From: Tigriopus japonicus
Lineage: Eukaryota; Arthropoda; Copepoda; Harpacticoida; Harpacticidae
Length of the DNA stretch: 64,000 nucleotides
Reading direction: 5' to 3'
Assembly: GCA_010645155.1 (NCBI GenBank)
Contig: CM021315.1
Location: 12,737,086-12,801,085, forward strand
Each line of letters opens with the position of its first letter. The stretch's first letter is position 1. A program made the position numbers and the translations under genes. Shown here piece by piece: positions 11,025-23,150 of the stretch. The notes under the pieces were generated by a model. The model was not told the origin of the DNA. It worked only from the letters and a program-made list of their open reading frames with translations, and searched no databases.

Positions 11025-12674
11025 TGGAAGCTACTGTACTAAGTGTTGTTAATCAAGACACTTCCATCGAGAATGTTGACCAACTAATCAGGTTTTCTTT
11101 GGACTTGAATGAGAGACAGTGATTCGAAGATCCCAAAGACAGACGACAATGTGACTTTCTATTCCTTCCTCCTTTCTATTGATCGAGCTAAAACCCGTGT
11201 GATTATTTATGGCTTCAATTGTAATATCCCCGATATGAATACTAAACACACACGTGCGTTGTTCAAGCCCTTCATTCGTAAGATCATTTCGCACTACCCC
11301 GTGATTGATTGCATTAGACAAAAAAAAGATTTGGAGTCTCTTTTTCTTGTGCCAGAGAGAAACTGATATTTCTTTCCCATTAACCATCAACACAAGGCAC
11401 GTCGTCCTCTTCATGTACTTTTCTATTCTTATATATCGAGTATTACCATGAAAAAAAACACCCATTCACACGCATAATGAAATTAACAATAATAAAAGAA
11501 AGAAGCCAATCCGTTTCGTTCAAGTCATAGTATTTGGTACTACTATTTACGTATTAGGAGCTCGTTATCTGCAAAGCTTTGAACCATAAAAGAGCCCCTT
11601 CCAATCAAGCCGATCTTGACGTCAAAATAGTCACCAAAATTCACTCTGAACTGACTCCTTTTTGATTGTATTGGAATCCAATTTCAAAGCCAATAAATTG
11701 GACACTACTTAGCATTTTGCTTCAGAACATTACGGGGGTTATGTTAACAAAACCTGAAAAAAATACAAAGGTGCGCAAGTAAACATTGTTGTTTCGATTC
11801 ATACCTTTTTCCTCCGACCATTTTTTGCGTGAGTGAAACATGAAATACGCGTATCTGTACGTCAACATAATTCAAGTGCTCTTGAAGAAAAGAGTCTTTG
11901 ACTACAAATTAAAATAAACTAATTTTTTAACTAGTTCTTTTACATTACTCGGTACCAAATCCGTGGACCAAAATGTTTCAAGTTATTTTTGCCTTTTTAG
12001 TTAGTTTTTGATTTAAGATTTTCAGTCAAAGTTTTATGGAATAGTTTTGTTTCTCAGATGCATCATTCTTATATTGAACGTTTTTATTTTACGTGGTGTT
12101 CTTTTTTACAGCCTTGCCTATTTTCAGTGAGTTAAGTAATGTTAGCTTTTTAACAAAAATCTACGGATATGCCGACTTTCGGGGCATTGAAGCAAAGCGG
12201 GGATGAATTTAACAATACCTTTCATAAATAAAACAGTTCCGTTCATCTTCAAAGAATTTGTCTCAAATTGGACAGGGTTCAAAGAGGAATTCCGGATCTT
12301 GAAAGAACTTTTAATACTAGCAATATTAAGACTAACAACTCTATCATTCATAGCCAAATTTCACGGGAACTCCTTGGACCACCAATTGCATGAAGATGGA
12401 ACAAAATAGAGACATGAATCTTTCTAGAGGAAGCAAAAAGCCAAGGGAAATAAAGTGCTTTGAAAGTTTTTCTTCATCCCTTTTTATGGAACTTTGAACA
12501 AAGGACACACTCACTTTGGTTGTCCAGAGATGAGCTCGAAATCGGTAATCCGGAAAAGTGCGGTGGGATAACTTTTGCTAAACTCGTAGGTGAGGGAAGA
12601 ATATTTGGAAATTTGTGCTTGAATAATTCAACCATGAATAGAATAAGCATTATTACAGGGATCCTATGAAATTT
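11025..12674. other. myosin 3' UTR and intergenic sequence
   Basis: The myosin transcript probably ends after the AATAAA at 11491-11496, about 470 bp past the stop codon. Beyond that the sequence is AT-rich and I see no gene. Confidence 0.35.
11491..11496 (+). promoter_or_regulatory. possible polyadenylation signal of Mlc-c
   Basis: AATAAA, 467 bp downstream of the Mlc-c stop codon; the first canonical hexamer I see after the gene. Position only; no cDNA support. Confidence 0.35.
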
Positions 12675-13880
12675 GAGCGGATCACAAGAGAGTGTGTACA
12701 AAATAGAGCGAATCAAAATTGTGCCGGCTCAAAATAGAGCCGCTTGATAAGAGAGATAATCAAAATAGAGCCAGGTCAAAAGAGAGTGAGTGTATTAAAT
12801 CAGAGCGAAAATAGCGTTAGTTCAATTATACAGGACACATCAAATCACTTAAGTAACATTGTCTACTGAGTTCAAAAAACCCAAAGGGCAAGAAAAAGCT
12901 TTTTTTACTAAGGCTTCTTTTGTGGCAGAACATCCTGACAACAGGTTCGGCAGCCAATGTGTAGACACTGTAAGACCATAAAAAACACTACAATTTTCGG
13001 TTTTCAATTTTCAGTTTAAAATCACAAGGTATTAATAAACAGAAGTTGAATATTTTCACAATTTCCTGTTGGAGCCCTTGGACATGAATGAGCATAGGCA
13101 TTGCTGAGATGATTGAGTCAGGTGGCACAATGTCTTACATGAAATAAACCCTTTAGGAAGAAAAAGTTCTAGATGGCTATGGAACAATTTTCCCAAAAAT
13201 ATTCTTTCGAATATTTAATAGCTTCATTATTCATCCTAACCTAAAGAAATACATATTTGAAAGAAAGTTTATAAATTCACTCTAATACGATTAGCTCTAT
13301 AATGTCACGCTCTCTTATGATTTGGCTCTATTTTGATATGGCACTATTTTGAAGTGGCACTATTTTGAAGTGGCGCTATTTTGCTTGGCTCAATTTAGTC
13401 AAAAAGCACGGAAATCATGGAGTGGGAGGCTAGCAATGAGAATTATGATTTCCGGCAGAAACGAAACATTTGCGTTTTTCTGCAAATGAGACCTGGCTTG
13501 CATTGAGAAGAACACGTATTTCAAATTTCAGCCCAATCGAATGCTGGAGTGAAAAGTTATGCCTTCTCAAACTTATGCACTGAAGAGAGCATAGAATGAA
13601 TGAACTCGCCCTTTTGTGGTAAAATGATTACCACAAAAGGGCTAGTTCATTCATTCTCTGTAGGATTTGCACTGAACTTTGAGTGAGCATAACTTTGGTC
13701 TCCGACGTTCGATTGAGCTGAAAATTGAAATACGTATTCTTGTCAACATATGCAAGGTCTCATTTGCAGAAGAATGTAATTGAATTGTTATTACTGGAAA
13801 TCATTATTCTCATTGCTAGCCTCCCACTCCATGATTCCATTGCTTCTTGATTTAGTACACACTCTCTTTTAATCCGCGCT
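12675..13880. mobile_element. inverted-repeat element with AGAGAGTGTGTAC ends
   Basis: The left end reads GAGCGGATCACAAGAGAG then TGTGTAC; the reverse complement of the right end is AGCGCGGATTAAAAGAGAG then TGTGTAC. Near both ends are several copies of a short unit with the core aaaatagagc or its complement, in opposite orientation. A foldback element (13400-13849) is inserted near the right end. No clear target duplication or coding sequence was found, so the class is unknown. Confidence 0.5.
13400..13849. mobile_element. foldback element, CAAGAAGCAC family, copy 1
   Basis: The 450-bp sequence is one long imperfect palindrome. The left end CAAAAAGCACGG and right end TTGCTTCTTG are inverted to each other, and the arms continue inward through gtgggaggctagcaatgaga. 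The centre is the near-perfect hairpin cccttttgtggta / taccacaaaaggg. It is flanked by an exact 7-bp duplication atttagt (13393-13399 and 13850-13856) and interrupts the element at 12675-13880. No coding capacity. Confidence 0.9.
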
Positions 13881-14735
13881 ATTGTTATGTAGACCCATCA
13901 TTACATCTTAGTTTATAGTGTTTTTTTTTTTTAAATTGCATTCCCTTTCAAGTTACTTTGACCGTGGAAGTCTGACATTCAGAGAGGGTTCAATAATTTG
14001 GGCTCAAGCTGTAATTAAGAACCTTCCCAATGTCAAAAAAACAGTTTAAAGGCTTGATTTATAAGTGCATCTCGTCTAGACAACTAATTAGGCGGAGTTG
14101 GATAAGATTTCCAAATTTACATCATAATTGTAAATCTTAATTTGTGTCACGAAAGTAAGATATCTTAACTGATAATTTGCAAACCTTTCCTCAAATATTC
14201 TTGAGCTTGAAATTACTAATAATCAATATATTTCACAAGACATTGTATTTCTATCGACGATATGGAACATTCATTTTGCTCCTGAAAATGAGCGAACATT
14301 CTTTGGGCAATGACATCTTAATTCACACCCTTCCAAAGCAAATGATCTTGTTCATGAACCTCCCTTTACTATTGAAATGATAAGAACTATGATTGTTATA
14401 GGGAAAGATTTCATTCTTTGAACTAACACTAATCAATTCCATTGGCCCACGTTGCCCACGAATCTCGAGATTTGGTTTTACGAAGCCAACTTACTTTTGG
14501 CCGTTTCAGACCTTAAAAACAGACTAAAAGGTCCAGAAACAACTCACTCCTTCTTTCACAAAGATTTATGGGACACCATATCTGGTCTTGTTTGATTTCA
14601 AAGAAACCATCCATTACTGAAATTCACGGCAGAGAAAAGCTGTCAACAAATTTGAAAACAGCAAAAAACATTACATCGTTTGGGCTGTTTTGGTTACCCA
14701 CCAACTCTTATTTTGCAATCATTTTTTCCTTTAAG
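13881..14735. other. intergenic, nothing recognised
   Basis: AT-rich sequence between the inverted-repeat element and a LINE copy; no gene, tRNA or delimited repeat seen. Confidence 0.3.
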
Positions 14736-15330
14736 TTGCGGATTTTTTTACTACTCCGAAAAGGAATAGGATTCCCTGTAAACGAGTAAATCATCAATAT
14801 GATTTATACAATCAACATTTATACGGAATTTGATCCACCAACGAGTTACTATTGGTAGATCAGTACAACTCTTGATTAGTGAGTTTATCCGGAATAGTAT
14901 TTTAAACTTCGTCTAATCCCGCCGTAAATGCTGTTACAGGATCAGCTCCCAAAGAAGACATATGGGCAAAAGATTGAACAATGAAGGAGCCCGATAAAGA
15001 AGAGAGGAGGACTTCATTGTTCCAACTAACTTCGATTCGTATAGACGTTAATTATTCTTAATAATAAAAAATAAAAAGTTGATTTAGATTCCTTGGGATT
15101 TGGAGGCGCTCTCAGAGCACAAGTAAAACCTCTACGGTCCCTACAGCTGACCTCAAATCCTGGGTTGGGACAGAGCCCATGAATGCTCCTGAAGGCATAC
15201 AGTATCAGATACCTTTCGACTTGTACAGAGTTAGCATCGTAACACTATCTCTGGACTTGAAAGCGCGATAGATCCAGCCACATGTTAAAAATGCCTTCCC
15301 CACTTTCAACTGGATTTGCTCATCAACTCA
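14736..15330 (-). mobile_element. LINE copy L1, 3' end, 5'-truncated and rearranged
   Basis: On the minus strand this matches the end of the reverse-transcriptase ORF of copies L3 and L4 (QLKVGKAF, CGWIYRAFKSRDS, then the C-terminal SLVDQIPYKC), with about 180 bp missing after LTLYKS and about 45 bp of AT-rich sequence inserted. It ends in the family 3' tail (GGGAATCCTATTCC hairpin, then TAGTAAAAAAATCCGC). A dead copy. Confidence 0.75.
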
Positions 15331-15631
15331 TCCGTACATAGCATTATTTTGATTGCCACACAGACCAGCTCCAGACTTCTCAGTTCTAGCTAAGCAGGCA
15401 GACCGCCGCGACAGAATGGGTGTTTTGACATGGGTGAGACTTTTGTCAATTATTTTCAAAATTAAAAGTCAGTCTTGGTATCTTAACCCATGTTTACCTT
15501 ATTATCGGGCTACATTGTGCCACGATAAAGAGCAATATGTTGACTTTATTGAGCAAACATTACTAATATGTTTCGAGTTTTCATTGCTTCTACTTTTGAC
15601 TCGAAGTCTACGCCTTTGGCCTTCTGATGAG

Positions 15632-16891
15632 TAGGGACGGGCAAATAGTGTAAAAAGATTTTTGGTAACATAAACCCATTTTTCTGCACTTTTGCACTTT
15701 TCACCTTTATTTGCACTTTTTATTTACGTTTTTGGCTAAAATTGACAAATTGTTAAGAAAATGTAGTGGCTTTTGAAAGAATTTTTAGTTTCAAGATCAG
15801 ATTTTGAACTAGTCGAAAAAGCTTGTATTTGCAATCAACCATTCTTAGCACCTTAAAGAAATATGTGCATTTCAGACGCAAACCTCACACTTTATTCACC
15901 ATCTTAGCTTTAACTATAACATCCTGTTTACTAAACTAAAGATTAGACAAAAGAATCTCATTGCATGCAAGCAACAAATAGCAAACCTTAAGAAACTCAT
16001 GTTATGGTAATTGGAAGGATCTACAAACAATATAGATTGCAGAATTAGGTTTGCTGCCTACAAAGATCGCTATTTCTAAAAAAAGGCCGTTATAAACTTA
16101 AAGTCATCAAGCTAAGGATACATCAATGTAGCAGTACATATTGTTTAATTGACTTGGAGATATTACTTTTAAGTTCCGAAAGTATTTTAGAACAGTTTTG
16201 ATGTGATGAGACAATGAATGCCACATTTGAAATTGAGTTCTGGTAATTAGGCCATGGGCCAAGTATTGAAGTAATGTCACTAAAAACCTGCTTAAAACAC
16301 ATTTAAGACTATTTTCTTTGATGCAATTGTTAGGCACACGTGGGTATTTTTCTGTTCAATTTTCAATGTCTATTTTTGACAACTTGAAGGACAAAAACGG
16401 AGGGATATAAAGCCATATAAAACAAATGCTAAATGTATTTCGACAATACTTTAGTTACATACATCCACGAGACCACCTTAGGAATGAAAAATTCAGAAGT
16501 TTGTTGACAAGATTATTTTTCATGACTTTACATCCTTTTTGCTAGTGACCTAATTAATAGAACTCTTTTACTTGTGCGGCATTGCCTCTTCACCTCAAAC
16601 TAGTCTCAAATGTCTTTAGAACTTGTAAATGACTTCTCCTGCTAAATTAGGAGACGTGGGTACTCCATGAATGACGATTTAAGTCCAAATGCAAATTATT
16701 TGCTCTTTTTGACATTTATTTGCTCTTTTATCGACATTTATTTGCTCTTTTTCGACATTTATTTGCTCTTTTTGACATTTATTTTCACTTTCAGCATTTT
16801 TCTGCACTTTGTTTTGCACTTTTGGGCACATTTTTTTGCAACTTTTGGTAACTAAAAGGGTAAGATTATTTGCACTTTCTGCCCGTCCCTA
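15632..16891. mobile_element. hAT-type element, TAGGGACGGGC family, larger copy
   Basis: It starts TAGGGACGGGCAAATAGTG and ends CACTTTCTGCCCGTCCCTA. The two arms correspond to the right and left arms of the element at 5512-6221, so this copy is in the opposite orientation. The flanks ctgatgag and gagtctag do not match, so either the duplication has decayed or the two ends come from different insertions. The interior includes a dispersed-repeat copy (16265-16660) and repeated TTTATTTGCTCTTTTTGACA units (about 16699-16790). Confidence 0.55.
16265..16660. repeat. dispersed repeat, unclassified, second copy
   Basis: Same two blocks as 8861-9340 (gtaatgtcactaaaaacctg early, a block ending in aaatgacttctcc late), diverged. 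Lies within the TAGGGACGGGC element interval. Confidence 0.4.
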
Positions 16892-16899
16892 GAGTCTAG

Positions 16900-19800
16900 T
16901 TGTGTTATGCTTTTTGACCCAGAAACCTAAGCAAGGGCCGTTTTCGCAAGACTTTGCCAAAAATCAAACTCGAAACACATTAGTGGCAAACTTTTGCCTC
17001 CTTCAATCAAATTTTAATGAATAACTCCCATAATACCTGTGAATGAATTGCTTTTTTGATATGACTAAATGTAAACCATGTGAGCAAAATCTTTTTTTAT
17101 AGCGAAAATTTATCAAACATAAGCAATATTTCGTAATTTCAACATTTTAGCAATATTTGCTCTGTCAAAAAGTAGAGCTAACAGATGAGGAGAGTGTACG
17201 AATCATACATAAAAAGGAATATATTTTTTAAATATTTTTTCTAAGCCTGACCGGAAATGTTGTTAAGGATTTCCAGGTGATTTTTTGGAAACAGAACAGC
17301 AAACAATATCGGTAACTCGGAAATGGTTGTCCTCATAAAATGACCATAGCTCAAAAAGGCGCGGCAGATGATAATTCATCAGATAAATGTGCATTTGTTC
17401 ACTTTATATCGCCTGATTTTCGGTTTTAGCCAAATTTCGAGAGGGAGAAAAACGTTCAAGTCATGAGCACTCTGTTTTCAGAAATGACTCTTCAGAGGAA
17501 TGTCAGAATAGGATTCTGACACTTTTGAGCCTTAAGAAAATGAATTGAATGAAGGGAAATGGTCACGCTATCACCATGCAAAAAAGAGGAGTGATCTGAA
17601 TTTGAGCGAATGTTGATCACTTTTTCTGTTAACTTTAAGTTAACCATCCCAGATTCCAAATCAATCAAAATTGGAGGAATGCTTTTGGTAGAACTCATTT
17701 CCTCAAAAGAAATCACTTTTTCACTGCCGTGAAATGTCCGCACATTTCTTTGTCAAGCCAGCATGACCCAATCAACGATTTTTAAAACAGTTTAAAAGCC
17801 CTTACCTTATAGTACATGGTCTTCTTTTGCAAGTGACCACTTCTTTGTGCGCCGTTTATGGCTATACAATGAATGGTAATTTACGAGACGAAAGGCAAAC
17901 ATTTGTAACGCTTTGTGATGATCAGCCTTAAAAATGGTTTGGACATGGTGGCTCATAAAATAGTCGACACTCAAAAACACTTTCAACAACATTTGGCAAA
18001 TCATTTACCTGAGAGTGTTCAGTTCGAAGAATAGCTATTTCTGTCCCTAGGCAAACATTCTACCAGGGGCTGAGAAAGGAGAGAAGAGGAGAGAATGTTG
18101 GTTGAGGGCACCTCTGGACCACTCAGTCAACAAGATTATTTTCCAATTGAGTCGTTGCTAGCTAGGGAAGGAGGTGCAGGGGGCAGAGGTGGAGGTGTAG
18201 GAGCAGCCTGCTCCTCTTCCTTGCTCCACTGACACCTCTGGCACTTGCCCACCTGACCTAGGTTGTAACAGCTCAAGAGGAAAGAAGTCTGGTTCAGTGT
18301 TGCCTGAAATCAACTGTCTCTCCAAATCAAGACTTTCTCAGGCCCAAGTTGAATTTTCCCAAGTGATAGATGCAGTTTTCCGTCGAGTAAGATGAACTTC
18401 CCAGGTACTTTTGATCATGATTTGATCAAATCACCTTTTTTGTTAAATGTTTAAGTTAAAGCCAAAATGCTCTTGATCAAATGAAATTTTTTTCTACTCC
18501 ATGGTTTCAGTAGTCCCTCCCTTTTTCAGAATTGGGACCCAAACGCTCCGTTAGAAGCATGATTCAAAAACTTCAATCACATGCTCTTTGAACTTGAATT
18601 GCGGGCAAACCGTGATCAAAAAACGAATACACCAATGTGTGACCCAATTACCTTAACAGATTTTTTTTCGAAAATTTCAGCTCAATCTATTACCATAATT
18701 CAGAGAACAATTGCACACAGTTGAGCTCATCTAGATCTGAATGAAAAAAAAAAATCATTGGGATTTGACCACCATACTCCCTCCTAACCCCTTGAAATAT
18801 TAATTGGAGTTTGCCCAGTCTAGACTAGCATCTCTAGTCCAGACCGTCATATTAAAAGAAAAGGTTTTTAGCTTGGGTGTTTTGTTTGCCTGTGGGACGC
18901 ATCTTGTCTCAGGCCTTGCCCCAACCCAAAGTTTATTTGGAAAAGCAAAGGCACAAGAATCAAAGACAGGAAATCCGCCATATCAGTCCTCGAAGACGCA
19001 AGGTTTTGGTAATGAAATTGCGCAAACTTTAATTAAATCCTACTCTAAAAGCCTGTTAGAGCACATGCAGGATGCAAAATGCACCACAAGGTTTCTAAGC
19101 CAAAGAAGTTGTTTTTAAATGCCAAAAAAATTAGGTCATTTTACAAATTAGAGTTCACGGTTGCAGTTTAATTTAAATTCTTTTAATTAATTTATAGACA
19201 GGAAACAAGAAAATGTCACATAGAACATATTTAAGAACAAATATGTGAAAACCTTCTTTCCCTTGAATACCGGATTAGACGGAAGGCAGAATTAGACTAG
19301 GAGCAGAATAATCTTAACAATATTTAAGGTTAATGCTCTTAGACTATTTAAGAATTGAGGCAAAGAAAAATTTGCAACACTTGATTAAAAGTGTGTAAAA
19401 GTGATATTGAATCATTTTTGGCCCTTGAACTAATTAAGAACATTTTTATTAAAATTGGCAGAACTTTTCAACATCAAAAATGGTCTCAAAAGTATTTGGA
19501 CCTTTAAAATGACTTTTCTGATCAAAACACTGTGTCCCTCAAAAATACAAAATGACTGATTTGTCAATTCAGTGTTATGGGATTGACTAAATGGCTGCTG
19601 CACAATGAACAACTAATGAAGGAAAAGTCAAGCTAAATCAAAACCGGCTTTGGTCTGATCTTTGATGATATTTCATCAAATTAGCACCTTCCACAAGACA
19701 TGGCCCTTGGCATTCACATGAGGCTAGTTTTTTAATGCAAAAGATGGATCCCAAGATCATTCTTAAGTACTCTCTACAGTACTTAAGACAGACACTTGCA

Positions 19801-20230
19801 GTTCAATCTTGAGATTGATCTTTGCATCTAAAAAACTAGCCTCTGGAGCGAGCTCAAATTTCACTGGAGGGGTTGTGCTGGAAAAGAAAAGTAGCTGAGT
19901 ATGCATAGCGCATGAGGATTGTTCCCATTCAAGGTGCTAATTGAAAGAATTCTCAGTTGATTGTCCAACATTTGAATTTTTCAGCCAATCAGGCTTCCAA
20001 AATCCTGTCAATTTACGTGATGTACTGGGTAAGGTGAAGTCAAACTAACGGAATTGAAATATAGTCTTGCTTGTTTTCCATTGATCTACTACCACATGCT
20101 TTGTCATTTTTTACTCCTGCTTGTTTTCCCATTTGCTTTCTCATTTTCTACTCCTGCTTCTTTTCCCACTTGCTTTCTATTCTCTATTCCTTGCATACTC
20201 TCAACCCTTACATTCCAATTCTATTTTCAG
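16900..20230. other. intergenic, mostly featureless
   Basis: No gene recognised. A less AT-rich patch at about 18060-18300 has, on the minus strand, a cysteine-rich then proline-rich open stretch (CYNLGQVGKCQRCQW, then PTPPPLPPAPPS) that may be fossil retroelement coding sequence. A degraded dispersed-repeat copy lies near 19390-19560. Confidence 0.3.
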
Positions 20231-20504
20231 TGCACACTTTCTACTCACACTTTCTACTCACACTTTCTACTCACACTTTCTACTCACACTTTCTACTCAC
20301 ACTTTCTACTCACACTTTCTACTCACACTTTCTACTCACACTTTCTACTCACACTTTCTACTCACACTTTCTACTCACACTTTCTACTCACACTTTCTAC
20401 TCACACTTTCTACTCACACTTTCTACTCACACTTTCTACTCACACTCTCTACTCACACTTTCTATTCACACTTTTTACTCACACTTTCTACTCACACTTT
20501 CTAC
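20231..20504. repeat. 13-bp minisatellite, about 21 copies
   Basis: Tandem copies of the 13-mer cacactttctact, nearly identical except for two or three single-base variants near the right end. The unit is not a multiple of three and contains no stop in any forward frame, so all three plus frames stay open through the array. The long open frames here are therefore an artefact of the repeat. Confidence 0.95.
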
Positions 20505-21861
20505 AACACCCCACCCAAAGCCTCATCGTCCCCGTAAAGCTTGTCCTTTTGTTGGTTTGTTTCTTGCTCAATTTTCTCACTTTCTGCCTTGGGAGAGAAA
20601 AAATTGAAGTGACAGAATATTTCAAAAGTACCAGGGATATTCATTTACGTGGACGGAAAATCTTTTATACCATGAAGAGCTATGTTTTGGTCCTCTAAAA
20701 GGCCTCTCTAATATCCAATGAGCTCTAAGTTTTATCCTCTTAATTGCTGGATGAAAAGATGGTAAATATTCAATGAGATTCGTTTTATGGACCTTTGTAC
20801 AAAACGCTTATGGTACTATGACAATTAGAGCGTGGCACATTAGTCCATTTGATAGTTAAATAAATGTTTCCCTTAAACTCATTAATTACTCGGTTGCAAC
20901 AACTTTGTTAAATGATTAGTTTGGCCATTGCTTCATTTTATAAAGATTTATGAAACTAAAACAAAAACTACTGAGATATGGTGTCAAATTCAGGAGCAGA
21001 TCAGTGTTTTACAAAAAAAAGTAACAAAAATCAAAATGTCGTCTTTGTATTTTTCTTCAGATTTCTTTTTCGAAGAATTTTTCGTTTGATTTTTTCCATG
21101 TAATTCAAATGCATATTACTTAAGTTCTTAAAAATGAATGGGAAAACACCGGTGCTGTTTAAGATTGGAACAAAACATTGGTAGATTCAGTCCCTCTATG
21201 ACAATTTCACGCATAAATTCCCTTATCATGTGTGAGTATCACAAAGTGGAACCGAATTGTACCTTGCACCAAAAAAGGAAAAGGGACAAAAAAATTCATC
21301 AAAGGACATTGCGTTTTTATCATATATAGCTGAACGTTTCTCGGCAACAAGTAAATAAAGAAACATGAATGGTGATAGTAACACGGTGGATAAATTGCAT
21401 TTCAGCAAAATCTACATCCTTTTCGCAAAGACTTCTTTGTGAACCTTTTGTTCCCTTGGAGATTGAGACCCTCTGAGGAATCCCAAAAAGAGAATCTTTT
21501 TAAGACATTATTCTGACTAGTCTCATTGGTATTCATTTATTTACCCTCTAATCCTCCCCAATCAGTCTCAAATAGTATCATGATTTCGTTCCGAGAAAGT
21601 ATGGTAAGCCATTCGAGTTTCAGATCACACAATCCACAAATTCTGAGGGGCCCATTCATTGGTTTGTTTCCAACTGTATTCTTCTGCTCTGCGGATACTC
21701 TTGCTGCCAATCATTTACACATACCTGGATTGTATTCGAGTTCCCAAGGGCAATTTCCTTGCAATTCGGACTTTGCCAATCCATACAAGACGAACCGAAT
21801 CGGCTTTGTTTGACTTGCTTCTCTGGATAAGTTTCTGTTGTTGTGGACCAGTTGGAATAAA
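20505..21861. other. intergenic, downstream of GDPD gene
   Basis: AT-rich. A TTTATT at 21536-21541 could be the minus-strand AATAAA for the GDPD transcript, about 320 bp after its stop codon. No other gene seen. Confidence 0.35.
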
Positions 21862-23150
21862 TCATTCCACGTGAAACCTATTAACCGAGGTTTCGCTATT
21901 AATCAAGCTTCTCAAAAGTCCAGGCTTGTTGGTAATGATTCCATCAACCCCTGACGAAATTAACCAATTTAACTCTCGTTCCGAATCGATGGTCCAAACG
22001 AAGATGTTGATGTAATGCCCAGTTTCATGGAACAACTTGTTCCGTTGTTCAACATTGAACCGTGTCATTCTTTGGATAGAATCCCATCGATTTAGAGCTA
22101 TGGGTGGAGCTCCGAGATTGACAGATGTTCCACAAGTGGCCACGCCTCCTGGAATAGCATTGAAGCGACTGACATGCCCAGTGATCCACGGGGAATACGA
22201 TGTGGTATCTTCAACTACTTGCGATGAATGCAAAGAGGAACTCGTTCCATGAGCAGAGGATAGAATGCGTTTCAAAAGATTTCTAGCAATATGAGCTCGT
22301 TCTGCAGTGCCCAAACTTAAGGCTAGGATCTTGGAGGCAGGAACATTGTGGAATTGTAAGGAACGTTCCAAAGCCAGGAAGAATGTTCCAAAATTGCCCT
22401 CTTCGACTTTGATGTCGAACCAAATAAACCGAATTTGCTCGTCTCGAGCAAAAGCATGGAGCCAATCATCAAAGCGTACAAGTGGCACTAATCTTCCAGT
22501 GTCCCGGTCCAATTGGTGCCAATCGTGTAGAATCTCTGCCAAAAGTAGCTCATCTGCCGGTCTCTTGGAAGTCCGTGGAACGCATTTCCCAGGCACACCA
22601 ACACCCAGTCTATCCAGAAAATGTAGGTCCATATAGGAGATGAGCTTTAAAAACATCGCGAAGTAAGAGAACCAACCTCCTTGCCACACTTAAGGGACTT
22701 CTGGGATCTGCGTCATGCCACAACACGATTTGACCATCTTGAGACATGATCAGGTCAATTTCGATCACATTGGCTCCTTGTTTGAGTGCCGAATAGGTGC
22801 TCTGGAACGAACAGAATTATGTGCGTGAAGGCAACATTCAATGTGGCACATTATCCATTCATCCAAGGCTCAATGGCACACATCGTGTCAATGGTCAATT
22901 GACAGGGCTTGGAATTGGAACCATTTGGTCATTCCTCATTAGGCGAAGAAATTGCTTAATCACGCCCCCTTACCTCAATAGTGTTTTCACAATATCGGAT
23001 CGGATCTCCTCCCGCGTGACCGATAACGAGGAACTCATGATGGCGCCGTTTTCCACCCTTGGGACAATGAGCGCTAATTCTGGAAGCTCCAACCGTTGCC
23101 AACGTGCTCAAAATAGCCGATAGAGACAGAGTCTGGATGGGCAAAAACAT
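21862..23150 (-). CDS. glycerophosphodiester phosphodiesterase-like protein
   Basis: Exons 22974-23150, 22677-22801 and 21862-22609 join in phase to 349 residues. The family hydrolyses glycerophosphodiesters (or related phospholipids) to an alcohol and a phosphate. Visible domain motifs are GHAGGDPIRYCENTIE (H45, E55, N56), GANVIEIDLIMSQDGQIVLW followed by HD (E73, D75, H88), FIWFDIKVEEG and, near the C-terminus, IFVWTIDSERE then GVDGIITNKPG, the usual last strands of the barrel. The N-terminus MFLPIQTLSLSAILSTLATVG is a likely signal peptide, so the enzyme is probably secreted or luminal. Introns are 172 and 67 nt. The motif normally written HRG reads HAG here, so the usual arginine is alanine. 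The stretch RPADELLLAEI is unlike animal GDE1 as I recall it. Substrate unknown; the fold assignment is firm. Confidence 0.88.

Noticed and set aside
18190..18300. Minus-strand CYNLGQVGKCQRCQW followed by a proline-rich stretch, possibly a gag zinc knuckle
   Set aside because: Only a degenerate resemblance to the CCHC pattern, with stops nearby and no pol-like sequence around it.
20054..20698. Three overlapping open frames of 138-214 codons
   Set aside because: They are produced by the stop-free 13-bp minisatellite being open in every forward frame.
22037..22636. Plus-strand frames within the GDPD gene
   Set aside because: Antisense of the well-supported GDPD exon 3.
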